The notes under the pieces: generated by a model
What the model saw: only the letters and a program-made list of their open reading frames with translations
Database searches by the model: none
Told to the model about the DNA's origin: nothing
Assembly: GCF_000378385.1 (NCBI RefSeq)
Contig: NZ_KB899665.1
Coordinates: forward strand, 25,036-89,035
DNA: 64,000 bases
Direction: 5' to 3'
Origin: Paenibacillus daejeonensis DSM 15491
GTDB lineage: Bacteria; Bacillota; Bacilli; Paenibacillales; Paenibacillaceae
Part shown: piece by piece, positions 1 to 8,390 of the stretch
Layout: each line of letters starts with the position of its first letter
How positions within the stretch are numbered: position 1 is the first letter of the stretch
Made by a program: the position numbers and the translations under genes

Positions 1-324
1 ATTCTGGATGCGGAAATTATGAATATTCTGGAGCATATTCAACCCGGTGTTGGCGGTGAAATCCAGCTGACCGATGCACTCAAGGAATTGGCTCACCTGC
101 AGGAGATGTACAGCTTCAGCTACGAAGGCAAGCTCTATGATGTGGGCAGCAAGATCGGCTATCTGAAGGCCAATATTGATTTTGCGCTGATGCGTCAAGA
201 TCTGGGTGGCGATCTCCTGAACTACCTGGAGCAAGCCGTGGCAGACCGCACCCAGCCAGTCGAGAACAAAATCGAGGCGATCCTCAAAGAGCGCGAACGC
301 GAAGCCAAACTCAAGATTGTATAA
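1..324 (+). CDS. galU: UTP--glucose-1-phosphate uridylyltransferase, C-terminal part (cut by window start)
   Basis: Only the last 107 codons are present; the frame is open from base 1 and ends at TAA 322-324. The visible segment has the GalU C-terminal pattern: PGVGGEIQLTDAL, then a short strand, YDVGSKIGYLKAN, and a final charged helix. The enzyme makes UDP-glucose from UTP and glucose-1-phosphate in the cytoplasm, feeding glycolipid and cell-wall polymer synthesis. That fits the downstream manC, LCP and pyruvyl transferase genes, although a 349-base gap with a folded repeat separates it from manC. Confidence 0.9.
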   Translation: MLDAEIMNILEHIQPGVGGEIQLTDALKELAHLQEMYSFSYEGKLYDVGSKIGYLKANIDFALMRQDLGGDLLNYLEQAVADRTQPVENKIEAILKEREREAKLKIV

Positions 325-371
325 CATAAATCAAGATCAAAAATTTGACGTCGAAAGAGCTACAAAGGTCT

Positions 372-615
372 GGCTGCCCTCAAAAGGCCGGAGAGGCACG
401 GAATCGAATCTGGTCCACGCTTTCTGAAAGAAAGCGACTTCGGAAGCATACGCTGCGAAGCGTTCGCCTGAAAGCTTTTCGCAGAAAAGCTAGCTTCGAA
501 AGCATATGCCGTCCCCGGATTTCACCCCTAAAAGGGGTAAAAATCAAAGAAATCTGGGGACAACAGCGATCGGAAGATCGATCCGTGACTGTAGGCTTTC
601 TTTTTGAGGGCAGCC
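372..615. repeat. Folded intergenic repeat, copy A (galU-manC gap)
   Basis: The 325-673 gap has no convincing gene. It contains a 14-bp perfect inverted repeat, GGCTGCCCTCAAAA at 372-385 with its complement at 602-615. This encloses further hairpins: an 11-bp stem 513-523/549-559 (one G-U pair) around an inner CCCC/GGGG hairpin at 525-537, and a short CGATC/GATCG stem at 567-580 with a GGAA loop. The core is shared with copy B at 59937-60095 and in part with 22993-23040. The element is unrecognised; a structured RNA or a mobile palindromic repeat are both possible. Confidence 0.7.
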
Positions 616-673
616 TGAAAGGCACACATCGTGATCAAAAGCGTGTTTTTGACAACCACAAGGAGGGGATTCT

Positions 674-2053
674 ATGAAACTCGTATTGTTGTCTGGAGGC
701 TCGGGCAAACGGCTATGGCCGCTGTCCAATGATGCAAGATCCAAGCAGTTCTTGAAGGTGCTGGAGAACGACAAGGGGCAGATGGAATCCATGGTCCAGC
801 GGGTCTGGGGCCAGATTCGGGCCGCCGGCCTGGATCAGGAAGCGGTCATTGCAACAAGTAAGCTGCAGGTTGATATTATGCAAAATCAGCTGGGTGACGT
901 GCCGATCGTGGCCGAGCCGGAGCGCCGCGATACCTTCCCGGCGATCGCGCTGGCGGCTTCCTACCTGTACTCCGTTCAAGGAGTGGGACTCGATGAGACG
1001 GTCTGTATCCTGCCGGTCGATCCGTATGTCGAAGATCATTTCTTCGAGCGAATCAAGGCGCTGGAGACGTCGCTGCACCAGTCCGGAGCCAATCTGGCGC
1101 TGATGGGTGTGAAGCCGACCTATCCTTCCTCGAAGTACGGTTATATCGTACCCGGCGGGCAAGGCGAGACGGAGGACTACCGCACTGTCAGCCGGTTTAC
1201 GGAGAAGCCGACCGAAGCCAAGGCCCAGGCGCTCATTGCTGAGGATGCACTGTGGAACTGCGGCGTATTTGCCTTCAAGCTCGAATACATCATCACCAAG
1301 CTGATGGCGAAGGGCTGGCCTGTCCAGTACGAGGAGCTGTCGCAGCAGTATCAGGATTTGCCGAAAATCAGCTTTGACTACGAAGTGGTTGAGAAGGAAG
1401 AGAAGATCGTCGCGATTGATTACGACGGCTACTGGAAGGACCTTGGCACCTGGAATACATTGACCGAGAACATGGGTGTGCAACAGATGGGCAATGGCGC
1501 AATCTGCGAAGACTCCCACAATACGCACTTGATTAATGAGCTGGATATTCCGGTTACGGTCATTGGTATCTCTGACGCTGTCGTTGCGGTTAGCCCGGAC
1601 GGAATCCTGGTTGCTGACAAGCAAGCCAGTCCGAAGATCAAGGATATGGTGCTGCCGGGCCAGATGCCGATGTATGAGGAGCGGACATGGGGCTGGTACC
1701 GTGTGTTGGATTATGCAAAGTACGAGGATGCAGACGAGGTGCTCACCAAGCGGATTGGCCTCAAGCCGGGCAAGCATCTGAACTATCAGAAATATAGCCT
1801 GCGGGCGGATACGTGGACGATCATCAGCGGTGAAGGACAGCTGGTTCGAGGCCAAGAAATCATTTCGGTCAAAGCGGGTGACGTGTTCCATATCCCGGCC
1901 AATGAGTACCATGCGATCAAGGCTGTCACGGATATGGAAATGATCGAGATTCAGAAGGGCAGCATCCTGGATTGCGTGGAAGAAGCGATGGAGCATGTAC
2001 AGAGCTGGGAAGACCTGGAGGATCTCTGTGGATCGGGCAGGATGCCATCATGA
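674..2053 (+). CDS. manC: Mannose-1-phosphate guanylyltransferase with C-terminal cupin (ManC type)
   Basis: 459 residues, usual length for the bifunctional mannose-1-P guanylyltransferase / mannose-6-P isomerase family. The N-terminal nucleotidyltransferase signature LSGGSGKRLWPLS is at residues 5-17, followed by SKQFL; RFTEKP occurs near residue 175. The C-terminal cupin-like segment carries TWTIISGEGQL and DVFHIPANEYHAI. The product would supply GDP-mannose. The start is ATG 674 behind AAGGAGG at 660-666. Its stop overlaps the next start (ATGA at 2050-2053), so it is translationally coupled to the LCP gene. I cannot tell from sequence whether the cupin domain is an active isomerase. Confidence 0.9.
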   Translation: MKLVLLSGGSGKRLWPLSNDARSKQFLKVLENDKGQMESMVQRVWGQIRAAGLDQEAVIATSKLQVDIMQNQLGDVPIVAEPERRDTFPAIALAASYLYSVQGVGLDETVCILPVDPYVEDHFFERIKALETSLHQSGANLALMGVKPTYPSSKYGYIVPGGQGETEDYRTVSRFTEKPTEAKAQALIAEDALWNCGVFAFKLEYIITKLMAKGWPVQYEELSQQYQDLPKISFDYEVVEKEEKIVAIDYDGYWKDLGTWNTLTENMGVQQMGNGAICEDSHNTHLINELDIPVTVIGISDAVVAVSPDGILVADKQASPKIKDMVLPGQMPMYEERTWGWYRVLDYAKYEDADEVLTKRIGLKPGKHLNYQKYSLRADTWTIISGEGQLVRGQEIISVKAGDVFHIPANEYHAIKAVTDMEMIEIQKGSILDCVEEAMEHVQSWEDLEDLCGSGRMPS

Positions 2054-3072
2054 GGCGGCGGATCATCTATGGCACGCTGGCAGCCTTCAGTGTGATTGGA
2101 CTGGCCGTTGGTATCTATTTGTTCCAGATGTACGATTCGGTAAAAGATACCGTAGCAGCCATCTACGAGCCGCTGGAGCCGCCTGCGCTTGCCGATGATC
2201 CGCGGGCAACCGCGTCCGCTGCCGAAGACGATGGGGTGGACGATGTCGTGGATACAGTCAATCAGGCAGAGCCGGGACTGATCGATCCCGCAGTGGTTCA
2301 GGGCAGTACACTGGTCCATGGACCCGTCGATCTGAAGAACAAAGAGCCGTTTACCCTACTCGTTATGGGCGTGGATGAACGGATGGGTGACCGGGGCCGC
2401 TCCGATACCATTATCGTGCTGGGCGTGAATCCTGCGAAGAATTCGGTCCTCATGTTCAATATTCCTCGCGATACGCGTACGGAGCTGATTGGTCGGGGGA
2501 CAGAGGATAAGATTAATCACGCTTACGCTTTTGGTGGAACCCGAATGGCTATCGATACAGTAAGTGATTTCCTCGGTGTGCCCATCAACTACTATGTCAA
2601 GGTGAACATGGAAGGCTTGGTTCAGATCATCGATATTCTTGGTGGTGTGCAGATCGACAATCCTTTCGAGTTCCGCTTTGAGCGAGTGACCTATCCGGAA
2701 GGGCCGATCCATCTGGATGGCCGTGACGCGATGATGTACACCCGCATGCGATATGACGATCCGCGTGGTGATTTTGGCCGAAATGCCAGGCAGCAGTTGG
2801 TCTTGTCCGACTTGATCGAGCGTGCCAAACGGATTTCGACGGTTACGAAGATCCCGGATATCCTGAAGGAAGTTGAGGAGAATACGCGGACCAATCTCAC
2901 GATGGATGACATCATGGATATTTACAACAATTACCGCAAGCAAGCGAGCGATATCTATAAGGATGAGATCAAGGGCTCTGGCAAGCATATAGATGGCATC
3001 TACTATTATATAGTAGAAGAGGCCGAACGTCAGCGGATGCATGACAAGCTAGCCTCTCACTTGCAGCCGTAA
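2050..3072 (+). CDS. LytR-CpsA-Psr (LCP) family cell-wall polymer ligase
   Basis: 340 residues from ATG 2050, which overlaps the manC stop. An in-frame upstream start at 1972 would lie inside manC and displace the membrane segment from the N-terminus, so I prefer 2050. One membrane helix spans about residues 5-25 after RRR, followed by a low-complexity linker. The LCP domain starts near residue 100 with LLVMGVDER and includes RSDTIIVLGVN, NIPRDTR, DKINHAYAFGG and MYTRMRYDDP RGDFGR-type motifs. Family members transfer undecaprenyl-linked polymers to peptidoglycan on the outer membrane face. The position after galU and manC suggests attachment of a secondary wall polymer. Confidence 0.9.
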   Translation: MRRRIIYGTLAAFSVIGLAVGIYLFQMYDSVKDTVAAIYEPLEPPALADDPRATASAAEDDGVDDVVDTVNQAEPGLIDPAVVQGSTLVHGPVDLKNKEPFTLLVMGVDERMGDRGRSDTIIVLGVNPAKNSVLMFNIPRDTRTELIGRGTEDKINHAYAFGGTRMAIDTVSDFLGVPINYYVKVNMEGLVQIIDILGGVQIDNPFEFRFERVTYPEGPIHLDGRDAMMYTRMRYDDPRGDFGRNARQQLVLSDLIERAKRISTVTKIPDILKEVEENTRTNLTMDDIMDIYNNYRKQASDIYKDEIKGSGKHIDGIYYYIVEEAERQRMHDKLASHLQP

Positions 3073-3105
3073 CCGAAGCCCTCAGAGAAAGGAAACACAC
3101 GACGT

Positions 3106-3825
3106 ATGAAAATCAATTTGTTCATGGTGCCGCATCAGGATGACGAGAGTCTGACATTCGGCGCAGCGATCCGTAATCATCTGGATCACGGCGATGAATG
3201 TCACGTCATCCTCTATACCGACGGCAGGACCTCGTCTGTTCGCAAGGTCCTCCGCGGTGAGCAGCGGTGCCATCTGCACAAACGGTTCCATGCTCCAGCC
3301 GAAGAGGATTACACGCTGATGGAGGAAGAGGAGCTGATGCGTTACCGTAATGACGAATTCATGCGGGCGTGTCTTGCGCTGGGAGTACCCGAGACGCATA
3401 TTCATTATGCAGAAGGTGCGATGCGCGATGGGGATTCTACTGTCGAAGGCTGTGAAGCCGTGCTTCAGGAGTATCTGTCACGTTATCCAGGAGCGCGCGT
3501 GAAGACCTTCACGGACCTTGGTGGCAATCATCGGGACCATGCCAATATGGGACATGCGGCCCGTCGTCTTCTGGCCAGCGGTGCAATTGAAGACCTGCGC
3601 TTGTACGTAGAGCCGTATAACCGGCGTCAGGCTCGCAAGGCACAGCGTGGGATGATCCTCCACAAGGAGTATTCGGAAGAGAACAAGCACAAGGTCGTTA
3701 ACGCCCTGCAGGAGTATAAGAAATGGGAGCCAACCCGTGGACAATTCGCGATCGGCTATCATTCGGTCAAAGCCCATTTCGATGCAGCCATTGCTAAACC
3801 CGTTTCTTATTATCATAAGCCATGA
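3106..3825 (+). CDS. PIG-L/LmbE family deacetylase
   Basis: 239 residues, typical of the zinc-dependent N-acetylglucosaminyl deacetylase family. The metal motif near the N-terminus reads PHQDDE (residues 9-14) where most members have PHPDDE. A later conserved histidine pair lies in GGNHRDHANMG near residue 140. Start ATG 3106 is preceded by AGAAAGGAAA. The substrate cannot be predicted. The gene is 33 bases after the LCP gene in the same direction, so deacetylation of a wall-polymer sugar or its precursor is a reasonable inference. The Pro-to-Gln change in the motif is a known type of variation and need not inactivate the enzyme. Confidence 0.85.
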   Translation: MKINLFMVPHQDDESLTFGAAIRNHLDHGDECHVILYTDGRTSSVRKVLRGEQRCHLHKRFHAPAEEDYTLMEEEELMRYRNDEFMRACLALGVPETHIHYAEGAMRDGDSTVEGCEAVLQEYLSRYPGARVKTFTDLGGNHRDHANMGHAARRLLASGAIEDLRLYVEPYNRRQARKAQRGMILHKEYSEENKHKVVNALQEYKKWEPTRGQFAIGYHSVKAHFDAAIAKPVSYYHKP

Positions 3826-3944
3826 ACGAACAATCTGGTCTGCATGATCATAAGAAATATGTTTAACGCTTCGAAGGCAAGGGTAATACAGCATAATTTC
3901 GAGCAAGTTCGGTAAAAGAGAACATTATTTGAAGGGGAATGGTT

Positions 3945-5216
3945 ATGGGGAAAATTTTAATTGTTGGCGGTCAAATGGAAAATAAAGGCGCACAAGCCAT
4001 GACATTCACAGTCATTAACGAAATTCGCAACCGGTTTCCGGGCAAAGAAATCATTGTTAATTGCCAGGACAAGGATAAAAATTATAACTTCCACCTGCTG
4101 CGGATTGGCAAAAAGCTCAAACTGGAGATGATTGGCGGGCTGTATGGCTTCCTCGGTAAACTCATGCCGAAGGCGTCGAATGTCAACGTCAACCGCGAGG
4201 AAATGGAGGCTATGCTGAAGGATACAGATCTGATGATTGATATCAGCGGATTTGCGTTATCCTCCCAATTCAGCTTCCGTCACTCCCTCAATTATATGGC
4301 TAACATCATGCTGGCCAAAAAATACAATGTTCCGATGGTGCTGATGTCACAATCGTTTGGCCCGTTCAACTACAAAGGCATCGACAAGATGATTATTCCG
4401 TCGCTCATTCGCAAGCATATCAGTTATCCTAAACGGATTTATGCCCGTGAATTTGAGGGCCAGCGCTATATGAGCCAATATACAAGGGACAACCTTCACA
4501 AATCGGTGGACATCGTGCTGCAGGGAAGCGAGTTCAACATCGATCACTTGTTCAAGCCTGGCTCATACCAGATGAGCGAGCCCGTGCAGGTGCAGGATGG
4601 CTCTGTAGCCATCATTCCGAACGTCAAAACAATGAAGTACGGTTCGCGTGAAGAGATGATTAACTTGTATCAAAAAATGGTGGATCAGCTGCTGCTCAAA
4701 GGCAAGCATATCTACTTGCTGCGTCACTCTACCGAGGACCTGGAGATCTGCAAAGAAATCAAGCAGCGCTATCCGGAGCAGAGCCGCGTCGTCCTGCTGG
4801 AGAAGGAATATGACTGTATCGAAATCCATCATATTCTAAATCAGTTTGATTTCATTATTGGCTCTCGTTACCACTCCATCATTCACGCCTACAAGAACGG
4901 CATCCCGGTGCTGGCGCTTGGCTGGGCAACCAAGTACAAGGAGTTGCTGGGTATCTTCGGGCAGAGCGATTACATCTTTGATGTACGCGACCTCGCACAT
5001 GCTGAGCGTACGATTCTGATGGCAATCGACCAGATGATTGATCATCGCGAGGAAGAGGCCGCCAAGATTCGTGCCAAGATGGACGAGTTGAGTGAAGTGA
5101 ACATTTTCAATGAAGTGTTCAATGATCTGCCAGTCGATGCGATGGCTCACGTCACTGCTGCCGAAACGGCGGGAAAAATGCAAGGGGAGCCGGCGCCTCA
5201 AGCCGCGGGCGCTTAA
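3945..5216 (+). CDS. Polysaccharide pyruvyl transferase family protein
   Basis: 423 residues. The N-terminal KILIVGGQMENKGAQAM and the central DLMIDISGFALSSQF, VLMSQSFGPF and C-terminal FIIGSRYHSIIHAYKNGIP match the WcaK/CsaB-type pyruvyl transferase fold, in which phosphoenolpyruvate is used to ketalise a sugar. In relatives, CsaB pyruvylation of the secondary wall polymer creates the anchor for S-layer-homology domains. This protein is divergent, so the acceptor is uncertain. Start ATG 3945 is chosen over the in-frame ATG 3939 because AAGGGG at 3933-3937 is correctly spaced only for 3945. The gene closes the envelope cluster. Confidence 0.8.
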   Translation: MGKILIVGGQMENKGAQAMTFTVINEIRNRFPGKEIIVNCQDKDKNYNFHLLRIGKKLKLEMIGGLYGFLGKLMPKASNVNVNREEMEAMLKDTDLMIDISGFALSSQFSFRHSLNYMANIMLAKKYNVPMVLMSQSFGPFNYKGIDKMIIPSLIRKHISYPKRIYAREFEGQRYMSQYTRDNLHKSVDIVLQGSEFNIDHLFKPGSYQMSEPVQVQDGSVAIIPNVKTMKYGSREEMINLYQKMVDQLLLKGKHIYLLRHSTEDLEICKEIKQRYPEQSRVVLLEKEYDCIEIHHILNQFDFIIGSRYHSIIHAYKNGIPVLALGWATKYKELLGIFGQSDYIFDVRDLAHAERTILMAIDQMIDHREEEAAKIRAKMDELSEVNIFNEVFNDLPVDAMAHVTAAETAGKMQGEPAPQAAGA

Positions 5217-5374
5217 GAGCCGACACGTAAGAAGTTGTCCGCGCTCCCCTGCATGCTCGTCATTGTAGAGTAGCCAACTCGCCCCTGATTCTATACACTT
5301 GGGTAAGAGAGCCGTATCCATGCGCGTTCCAAAAAAAGGTCGGTATGAACGACCGCTAAAGGAGTGATTAGCAG

Positions 5375-5800
5375 ATGGTTCAAAAACGGTTTACGTTGGA
5401 AGAAGCAACCGCGATGCTCCCGGAGCTGTGTCATGACCTGCAGGTCGTGCAGGCTGTTACCCAGGAGCTGCAGAAGCAGTATGTCGACTTGCAGAAGATT
5501 AAAGCGCGTTACAAACAGACGCAGGCGGCAGGAGTAAAGGGCGGTGGAGCGGCGGATCCTTTCTTTGAACTGGAAGCCCGCCTCGACTTTCTTCAAATCG
5601 AAGCTGAGGTGCAGATCGCGAACTTTGCGCGCAAGGGTGTCCTTCTGAAAATGATTAGTCCCGGCCTGATTGACTTCCCGGCGGTTATCGATGGTCAAGA
5701 AGTGCTGATCTGTTGGAAGGAAGGCGAGGAGCGGATTACCCATTATCACGGCTGGCATGATGGTTACAGCGGCCGCAAGCCGCTGCCGGAAGAAACGTGA
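5375..5800 (+). CDS. DUF2203 family protein
   Basis: 141 residues, with RFTLEEATAMLPEL at the start, a coiled charged N-terminal half, and a C-terminal domain with FARKGVLLKMISPGLIDFPA, LICWKEGEERI and WHDGYSGRKPL. This is the layout of DUF2203 proteins, whose role is unknown. Start ATG 5375 follows AAAGGAGTG. The stop at 5798-5800 overlaps the next ATG at 5800 (TGATG), so the two genes are translationally coupled. The 5217-5374 gap upstream shows no clear terminator or other feature. Confidence 0.85.
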   Translation: MVQKRFTLEEATAMLPELCHDLQVVQAVTQELQKQYVDLQKIKARYKQTQAAGVKGGGAADPFFELEARLDFLQIEAEVQIANFARKGVLLKMISPGLIDFPAVIDGQEVLICWKEGEERITHYHGWHDGYSGRKPLPEET

Positions 5801-7266
5801 TGCGTATAGATTCCTCTGATCACGGGGAGGAGCAGCAACGTCGAAGACCTGTCATCGCCTTGTCGGGGGCGAGCGGGTATATCGGTCGCAACCTGCTGAA
5901 GGAATTGACGGCCGATGCAGATGTGATTGCCCTCTCCCGCAATGGAGACGAGCGCCAGGACACGGATGATGTGACCTGGCGCTCGTGTGATTTTTATGCA
6001 GCTGATGATGCCGTGAAAGGGTTGGCTGGAGCCGACTATGCGGTGTACCTGCTGCACTCCATGATGCCTTCGGCCAAGCTGACCCAGGGAACCTTTCAGG
6101 ACATGGATGTCATCCTGGCTACGCACTTCGCCAGGGCCGCACAGAAGAACGGCATTCGTCAGATTGTGTATCTGAGCGGGATGATCCCGCCGGATACGGA
6201 GAAGGATGAGCTCTCCCGTCACTTGCGGAGCCGCCTGGAGGTGGAGGAGATCCTCGGCTCGTTCGGCGTGCCGGTCACGACGATTCGGGCCGGACTGATC
6301 GTTGGGCCGCAGGGATCTTCATTCCCAATCCTCTCCAAGCTGGTGCGCCGGCTGCCGTTCATGATTCTGCCGCGGTGGACACGGACCCGAACACATCCCA
6401 TTGCCTTGTCCGAGGTCGTGGAGGCGTTACTGGGCAGTATCGGCCGCACGGACCTGGAGGGGAGGATCATCGATGTAGGCGGCCCGGATGTGCTCACCTA
6501 TGCTGAGATGCTGGATGAGACGGCGCAATTGGCTGGACGCAAGCTTCGCTTCCTACCGTTTCCACTATTCACCGTCCACTTATCGCGGCTCTGGGTATCC
6601 CTGGTGACGGGTACGCCCAAAGCGATGGCCTATCCGCTTATTGAGAGTCTGATCCATCCGATGGTTGCCAGCAATCAGCACCACGTGGAAGGGCTAAGCG
6701 ATGGGAAAATTCCGTTCCGGGAGGCGGCTGAGCAGGCGTTGGAGGAGGAACGGGAGCAGGAGAAGAAAGCAAAGAAGAAAAAGAAAGAGGAGAGCTCGAC
6801 CTCCAGTGTCGCTGATGCAGCCAAACGCGTCGCCCGCTCCGATGTTCGTTCCGTGCAGCGGATCATCCTGCCGCCGGGCAAGAATGCGGCATGGGCCGGC
6901 GGCTACTATGTGGAGTGGCTGTCACGGTTCGCGGGCCCCGTGTTTCGTGCGGAGCGGGAAGGCGACATCAGCCGCCTCTATCTGCTGGGATTCCGCAAGC
7001 CCCTGCTCCAGTTGACCTATGATGCGGAGTCCAGCGGGCCCGGCTATGCCTGCTACCGGATCTCCGGCGGCTCATTCGCCAAGCTGTCCGACGTGCATAG
7101 CGGCCGCCTGGAGTTCGTACAGATTGAGGGCACCCGCGAGTGCGTCGTCGCCATCCACGATTACATGCCCTCCCTGCCCTGGGTGGTCTACAAATACAGT
7201 CAGGCCAAGCTTCATCTGCTCGTCATGTGGCTGTACCGGCGCCATTTGCTGCGTTTGAAGGGGTAG
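5800..7266 (+). CDS. NAD(P)-binding SDR protein with C-terminal DUF2867-like domain
   Basis: 488 residues from ATG 5800 (GTG 5797 is also possible). The Rossmann fold opens with LSGASGYIGRNLLKEL near residue 24; DYAVYLLHSMMPS and IVYLSGM follow as in atypical SDRs of the YtfG/NmrA kind. A lysine/glutamate linker with a run of KKKKK occupies about residues 305-330, then a domain from about 345 with PPGKNAAWAGGYYVEWLSRF to the end, as in DUF2867 proteins. Related two-domain proteins are common in Bacillota and actinobacteria, but no substrate is established. It is coupled to the DUF2203 gene. A terminator follows. Confidence 0.8.
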   Translation: MRIDSSDHGEEQQRRRPVIALSGASGYIGRNLLKELTADADVIALSRNGDERQDTDDVTWRSCDFYAADDAVKGLAGADYAVYLLHSMMPSAKLTQGTFQDMDVILATHFARAAQKNGIRQIVYLSGMIPPDTEKDELSRHLRSRLEVEEILGSFGVPVTTIRAGLIVGPQGSSFPILSKLVRRLPFMILPRWTRTRTHPIALSEVVEALLGSIGRTDLEGRIIDVGGPDVLTYAEMLDETAQLAGRKLRFLPFPLFTVHLSRLWVSLVTGTPKAMAYPLIESLIHPMVASNQHHVEGLSDGKIPFREAAEQALEEEREQEKKAKKKKKEESSTSSVADAAKRVARSDVRSVQRIILPPGKNAAWAGGYYVEWLSRFAGPVFRAEREGDISRLYLLGFRKPLLQLTYDAESSGPGYACYRISGGSFAKLSDVHSGRLEFVQIEGTRECVVAIHDYMPSLPWVVYKYSQAKLHLLVMWLYRRHLLRLKG

Positions 7267-7287
7267 GGGTTGGCGCTTTTTCTGAAG

Positions 7288-7332
7288 GGACCTGTGCTAT
7301 TGTGAAGAACAATTGGCATGGGTCTTTTTTTG
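7288..7332 (+). terminator. Rho-independent terminator after the SDR/DUF2867 gene
   Basis: An imperfect stem pairs GACCTGTGC (from 7289) with GCATGGGTC (ending 7324), followed by an unbroken T run at 7324-7331. Confidence 0.75.
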
Positions 7333-7370
7333 TTTGCAATAACCGTAAAATATAGGTGCTAACATTGCCT

Positions 7371-7434
7371 GGCAAGCGTTAGAATAATTAAGAGGCAGAA
7401 ATCGGCCCAATAAGCCTCAGGGCAAGCGTTAGAG
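7371..7434. repeat. Direct repeat pair, 50-bp spacing
   Basis: GGCAAGCGTTAGA occurs at 7371 and again at 7421. The pair lies in the leader of the following gene. The spacing resembles the 51-52-bp period seen in other gaps of this window. Confidence 0.6.
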
Positions 7435-7472
7435 GATAGAGGCTAGTATCTAACTAATGAGGAGAATTGGTT

Positions 7473-7979
7473 ATGAAAAGATTTGTGGCCTCCGCGATCC
7501 TGTTTTTATCTGTTCTCATAATTTTTATTGGCTTGTACTTTTTGGTGAAATTTAATGATGGTGAGCTGATCAATCTACGTATCGTTCAGGAGGGTGGGGA
7601 AGCTTATAATCCCGAAATCGAGTTAACCTTATCCACCTCGGGACATATGAATCTCTACTTAATCCATTCTGGAACAACTCTTCATAGCAAACTCCAGATT
7701 AGTGAATCTGCATTACAAGAGATGAAACAGCTCACGCGGGTGATCTTTTGGAAGTATTGGTTCACATACGGTGGAAAAGAGATGCTTGGGGACCATGAAG
7801 GGTACTGGCGGAGGGAATTGGATTTAGATGGAAAAACTTACAATTGGTATAACTATCCCTACTCGGACAATGAATTGAACAAATTGGTTGGTCGATTGCT
7901 GGAGTTGTCCCCTAGAACGATTGGGTTGAGTGAGAACGGGAATATTGTGATAGAGGATGCGGAGAGTCTGTTTCCTTAA
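7473..7979 (+). CDS. Hypothetical membrane-anchored protein
   Basis: 168 residues with one N-terminal hydrophobic segment (about residues 6-26, AILFLSVLIIFIGLYF) and an extracytoplasmic domain of beta-rich character, with no cysteine. I do not recognise the family. Start ATG 7473 is set by GAGGAGA at 7458-7464; TTG 7467 is closer to that site and less likely. The gene is AT-richer than its neighbours and stands alone between a terminator and a convergent gene, so recent acquisition is possible. Confidence 0.65.
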   Translation: MKRFVASAILFLSVLIIFIGLYFLVKFNDGELINLRIVQEGGEAYNPEIELTLSTSGHMNLYLIHSGTTLHSKLQISESALQEMKQLTRVIFWKYWFTYGGKEMLGDHEGYWRRELDLDGKTYNWYNYPYSDNELNKLVGRLLELSPRTIGLSENGNIVIEDAESLFP

Positions 7980-8049
7980 TACAATTTCGAAGCGAGTGCA
8001 AATAAACACTAAGGCACTGTACGAGAGCGTCGCTACGATTTCAAATGAT

Positions 8050-8235
8050 AGGTAGCATATTTTCCGCTAAACGGTCTGTATTGCGCATGAAATCAATTAT
8101 ATGGCGTCTATTTTCCGCTATTCGCTGCAATCCATCAAATAACCAATGGTTAGTTAGCCAATAACGGAAAATATGCTCCGTAAACCCGGCAGAACCCCCG
8201 ATATGAAGCGAATAACGGAACATATGCACCATAAC
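8050..8235. repeat. Inverted pairs of 51-bp-spaced repeats in a convergent gap
   Basis: The gap 7980-8390 lies between two convergent genes. ATTTTCCGCT occurs at 8059 and 8110, exactly 51 bases apart. The opposite-strand version AATAACGGAA occurs at 8160 and 8211, again 51 apart. The region is thus a two-by-two inverted array. No gene is visible in it. Confidence 0.7.
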
Positions 8236-8343
8236 CATCCAACCTATCGAACATCTACCATATTCACCCAATGGCTCATCCTCGTTAGGACTTCGCTAGA
8301 AGACTTGTTTTTGAATCCTGGTCTGGAAACTCTCTCCCATTCA

Positions 8344-8378
8344 CAAAAAGCCCACCTGCACAATCACCAGGTGGGCTG
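8344..8378 (-). terminator. Terminator of the minus-strand SDR gene
   Basis: A 10-bp stem pairs AGCCCACCTG (8349-8358) with CAGGTGGGCT (8368-8377). On the minus strand it is followed by a T run (8345-8349). Confidence 0.85.
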
Positions 8379-8390
8379 CTTCGTTTGCCA

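Noticed and set aside
345..677. Open frame of 110 residues between galU and manC
   Set aside because: It runs through the hairpins of a repeat shared with other gaps, has no good ribosome site and overlaps the manC start.
713..1996. Long antisense frame over manC
   Set aside because: Opposite to a clear gene; its length reflects GC-rich codon bias, with no family match.
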